Shown here: positions 60,501 through 64,000 of the stretch, in pieces
Layout: each line of letters begins with the position of its first letter
Position numbering within the stretch: position 1 is the stretch's first letter
DNA from: Bryum argenteum
Lineage: Eukaryota > Streptophyta > Bryopsida > Bryales > Bryaceae
Reading direction: 5' to 3'
DNA length: 64,000 bases
Assembly: GCA_037043015.1 (NCBI GenBank)
Contig: CM073325.1
Span: 20,997,001 to 21,061,000, forward strand
The notes under the pieces: generated by a model
The model's database searches: none
The model's input: the letters and a program-made list of their open reading frames with translations, nothing else
What the model was told of the DNA's origin: nothing
Position numbers and translations under genes: made by a program

Positions 60501-63500
60501 GACTCTTGCGAGGTTCAACAATATGATGCTCCTTCGGTTTCCAGCTGATGAATCCATCTTTCCAGACCCTTCCTTCATGATGTGATCTGCCAGCTGAAAA
60601 GAGATAATCGCAGTGGAAAGGCTTCCGCGAGACTCGCATATAAGGCCCTTTAGGTTGAGCGCTTCCACACTTAAAGGTGCCCTTTGCACACATTGCGCTG
60701 TAGATGCATAAACCTGATTCAACTCATCAAGAGCAGACGTGACAATGTTAGCAACCAAAAAATTCTAAAAACTCAAGATGACTCATACATGTAATATGCT
60801 TGTAATTGTATGACAAGCGACGAACAAATGGGAATTCCAGATTTCTCTGCTTTTTTGGGCACCTGTGCTGATTGTAAATGATGAGTACGCTCTGCCAATA
60901 TGGCGAGGCCGATCTGAACCTGCGTGACCTGCTCAATCATTAAAAGATGAGTAAGTCGTAACGTAGAAGCCTGAGTTCGCAACTGACATTCAGTACTTTA
61001 ACCACGTATATCTTTGCTTAGAAATAGATGATTTAAATCCAAACAAACGGTCCCCACTTACTGGTGATAATTGCACGGAATACAAACAGCTTGCATAGGC
61101 TTCGTCCATCTCCTTTCTGCAGAGAGGAATAATGAACAAGAGTGGTAAGAAATTTAGTGGAAGTAGAATCCACTCCAGACAGAGATCTAACTAATTAGAA
61201 AAGTTGAAATTTCAAGAGAAGACTTACCCGCTGCCAAGGCTGTGAAGAAAGCCCATTCCTGCCCAAGGAAGGCTTAGCGTCGGATCTGCACTCCGGGCTC
61301 TATCAAAGGCCAGCTTTGCTAGCTCGAGCTCCCTCTCTAATAAATAAAGCTGTTTTTTGACACATAAATCCGCTCAAGTGAATAATGACCAAGCAAACCT
61401 CTAGTTCACCACAAGGACTCTAAGTCGAATTGGTAAAATGAAGTGGAAAAAAAGTAAGACCTGTCCTAGGTGAGCCCATGTATTGGAATGATAGGCATCC
61501 AACCGTAGAGCCTGAATAAAAGCATGTTGCTTAAGAGCTTTGTGTCGTGCCAAGACACCAAATATGAACCAGAGGTCTGCATCTGTACAGTCCAAGCGCA
61601 ATCCTGATAGAACAGCCGTTTCTGGGTCCAACCTGTTGATGAGAGCGAGTACGGCAAAAGCTTAGATATTAAATCCATGGTCTAACCGGTCTGGATACTC
61701 ATATTGGAAGCATGAAGTGGCGACCGTGTACCTTACTGAAATGCTCTCCGCTGTATCCTGGTCTAAGCAGAGGTCGAGCTTCCTGGCCATAGCGAGATCA
61801 CCATACACACTACCTTGATGCGGATATATGTGAAGTAAGTGAAGGTATGCACGTTGTGCTCTTTTGCTAGCGGCTTTACGCTGCTGATGCCAGAGAACAA
61901 CTTTGTGCTGAAAAGAGGCTGCTGCTTTTAAGTTGAAATCTTCATCAACATTCAATGTAGTCTCCATGATATCACAGGGCAGTATTTGAGCATACGCAAC
62001 CTGCACCGGGAAACAGTTACGCAGGAGAACCTCTTTAGTCATCGAAAGAAACATGCTAATCTTATTAAAGGTACGCATGACCGAAGCCATGAAAGGAAAG
62101 GTAATCATTATTGACTTAGCACCTATACGAGACCTTGTTAATGTGTGATTTCTACGACTGAACATATACGGGACTGCAGGCAGTAATTCTCCAGCGCAAA
62201 ACTTGTGTACCTCGATATCTCCCAACAACTTCCAGCCAGCTGCAACTGTGCCATCGGTTTTTGTACACAGCTCTGCAACATCCGCTGCTTCCTGCAATAA
62301 CAGAAAAATCTCATCACATGAGAAGGTAGCCTTGACATGCTTACGACCGTCATAAATAACGGGAAACGTACATCCAAATCCTAAGAAAGAATGCACATAA
62401 TAATACCTGTAAAAGAGTCGCAGCCCAAGCTAAAGCACCAGCGGCTGTGCACTGACGAGCACGACCTAAGAGTGCAGATGCAAGGCCACACAATGCAACC
62501 ACATTTCCGAGATCCTTCTCGAGGGCATTACGGAACATGTCACTAGCCTGCAACCAAGGTCCATCACACAGCGTTGCATGCTTGAAATGGTTCAAAGTTG
62601 TGCTTAATTTGATGTAGCTGTACTACAACTGTTAGTATGATAAGGCGGCATGGTGCAAACCTGCGAGAAAGATGAAAGTGAAAGCTGAATGATGCCACTC
62701 TGGAGTAAAGCAAATGTTGGAGATGTATCTCCCAGGGCTACAACCCGTTCATATGCCTGCGGCATACGCACGGATATTTAATATAATGATAGTGAATAAC
62801 GACACATGATTTAATTTCCACGCAACGTAGTTCACCAAATGTATATATTACCTTCAGAGCAGCAGTCAGCATGCCAAGCTGCTGATACGACAACCCCAAT
62901 GCCTGCAAATACGAATATGAAATCAGTGAAAAATATCTTTCAATATAACATGTCGGGAACATGGTTGTCTACACCTCCTGTAAAAAATTGCTTCTCAGCA
63001 TAACAGTCAGGATGAGACCAAGTATAGATTAGGTCGCAATACCTCCCAAAGGGATCCATCTGAGTTATAGCCTCGAAGTGCATGCTGCAAATTTGCCACT
63101 GCTTCTGTCCATTGCTTTGCTTGCACCTTTCAGAACATGCACATACATGTCATTTGAAATAGCGCATCTTATCAAACTCCAGCATAAGTGACCACAGTTA
63201 ATCTCGAATACAATCTACCTACACCATATTGCCAATCCATTTGCTTGAAGGGTATGTAGCCTCCAAGATGAACGCAAACTCCTTAATACTACATCACAGC
63301 GTACAAAAGCCCTGACGTCGACTACTCCCATGGGACGGAGTACATCAGTACCAGAAATTGCACAAGTTTATACGCTCAGTATACCTGAATAAATCCGAGT
63401 CGACGCCATGCCCAATACGCTCGGGGCGCGTGATGAGAAGCTTCCCGACAAATGGCACCTTCCAACACAACCTGCCCTCCTTGCTCCAGCAAATTACAGA

Positions 63501-63885
63501 GGGCTTCCTGGAGAAACGAAACCCTTGTATATTTAGTAAAAGGATATCACATAACAAGGAACAGGATTAACTAGAACTTAATGTCTCAAGAGAAACAGTA
63601 TTGCACATAGGAGGCAATATAAATCAGCTCAGTCGTAGCAGCTTAGTCTGTTAAGGGATTCGGGGCTATAAGACCTACCCCAGCTTCTGCATCTTCAGGA
63701 TCAAGAGTGACTGCTTTCTGGTAGGACCGAGCAGCTCGCCGAATATCACCAGCTACTTGATTATAATAATGGCCTAGATAACGGAAAACGATAGCCTCTC
63801 TCGGATCCAGCCTTGCGGCTTCCACCAACTGAGCCACTGCTCGCTCCTTACCGGATTTCTCACCCACTTCCCAATATACCAAGCC
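57533..63885 (-). CDS. SKI3: SKI3 / TTC37 superkiller TPR protein (5' end off the right edge)
   Basis: Twenty exons on the minus strand: 63679-63885, 63385-63507, 63043-63126, 62852-62902, 62661-62756, 62407-62547, 62211-62291, 61732-62000, 61461-61632, 61228-61349, 61062-61116, 60863-60928, 60492-60713, 60275-60326, 59555-59916, 59308-59396, 58904-59086, 58123-58715, 57838-58026, 57533-57684. They join in frame for 1102 codons plus TAG; plant SKI3 is only slightly longer, so just the N-terminus is missing. The protein is built of tetratricopeptide repeats, for example LGHYYNQVAGDIRRAARSYQ, ALGLSYQQLGMLTAALK and RARSADPTLSLPWAGMGFL. The C-terminus ends AVHVNPACLRYLEALR. SKI3 is the scaffold of the cytoplasmic SKI complex (SKI2 helicase, SKI3, SKI8), which feeds mRNA into the exosome. 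The acceptor of the 60863 exon has two CAGs 9 nt apart (60928 or 60919), both in frame. Confidence 0.93.
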
Positions 63886-64000
63886 CTGCAAGTCTGAGCA
63901 TATTAGAAACCCGAGAAGAAGTTCATCACAATCAATTGCACTTAGAAATACGCTGATTTAGGTCCAACACAAGTCTCGAACTTGCATTAAGTTCGCATAC

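Overview
The window is nuclear DNA of a land plant or close streptophyte relative. The evidence is a plastid-type phosphate transporter (PHT2 family), plant-type eIF3a and SKI3 genes with many short introns, a chromodomain Ty3/gypsy element, and a decayed piece of plant-type mitochondrial cox1. The cox1 C-terminus and overall gene style suit a bryophyte-grade plant, but the species cannot be fixed from sequence alone. The DNA is AT-rich outside genes and dominated by small transposons and minisatellites.

Layout. 1-910: 3' end of a second eIF3a copy on + with its 3' flank. 910-4090: repeats, then the upstream region of the phosphate transporter. 4094-6072: PHT2;1-like gene (+, 3 exons). 7480-10703: an EF-hand gene (-, at least 7 exons) assembled here from short exons; its introns hold four small transposon insertions. 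12-17.4 kb: pyrimidine-rich degenerate tandem array, a Tourist-like element, a 1461-bp tandem duplication and a full-length SINE with target-site duplication. 18-25 kb: hAT-like MITE, a 21-bp minisatellite with 105-bp higher-order structure, a roughly 1.5-kb foldback, and a pair of about 375-bp direct repeats around a broken ORF. 25.6-33 kb: decayed ORFs, the cox1 insertion and a decayed gag. 35287-41448: a complete but degenerate Ty3/gypsy chromovirus on -, with LTRs and target-site duplication. 42.5-43.8 kb: relic of an OTU-type cysteine protease ORF. 44.9-47 kb: two TTAA-bounded elements sharing one TTAA, then a Mutator-like MITE. 47715-53399: complete eIF3a gene (-, 13 exons, 1014 codons). 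53.9-57 kb: more TTAA elements and microsatellites. 57533-63885: most of a SKI3/TTC37 gene (-, 20 exons visible, 1102 codons), continuing past the right edge.

The three recognised host genes are housekeeping (translation initiation, exosome-linked mRNA decay, plastid phosphate import) and do not form an operon-like system. The most noteworthy structures are: (1) a cohort of TTAA-flanked elements with CCCYTAA-type termini, as expected of piggyBac-like non-autonomous elements; (2) a SINE family with a TATC tetranucleotide tail, proven by two target-site duplications; (3) the EF-hand gene with a Met/Cys/Pro-rich tail; (4) convergent eIF3a copies 47 kb apart.
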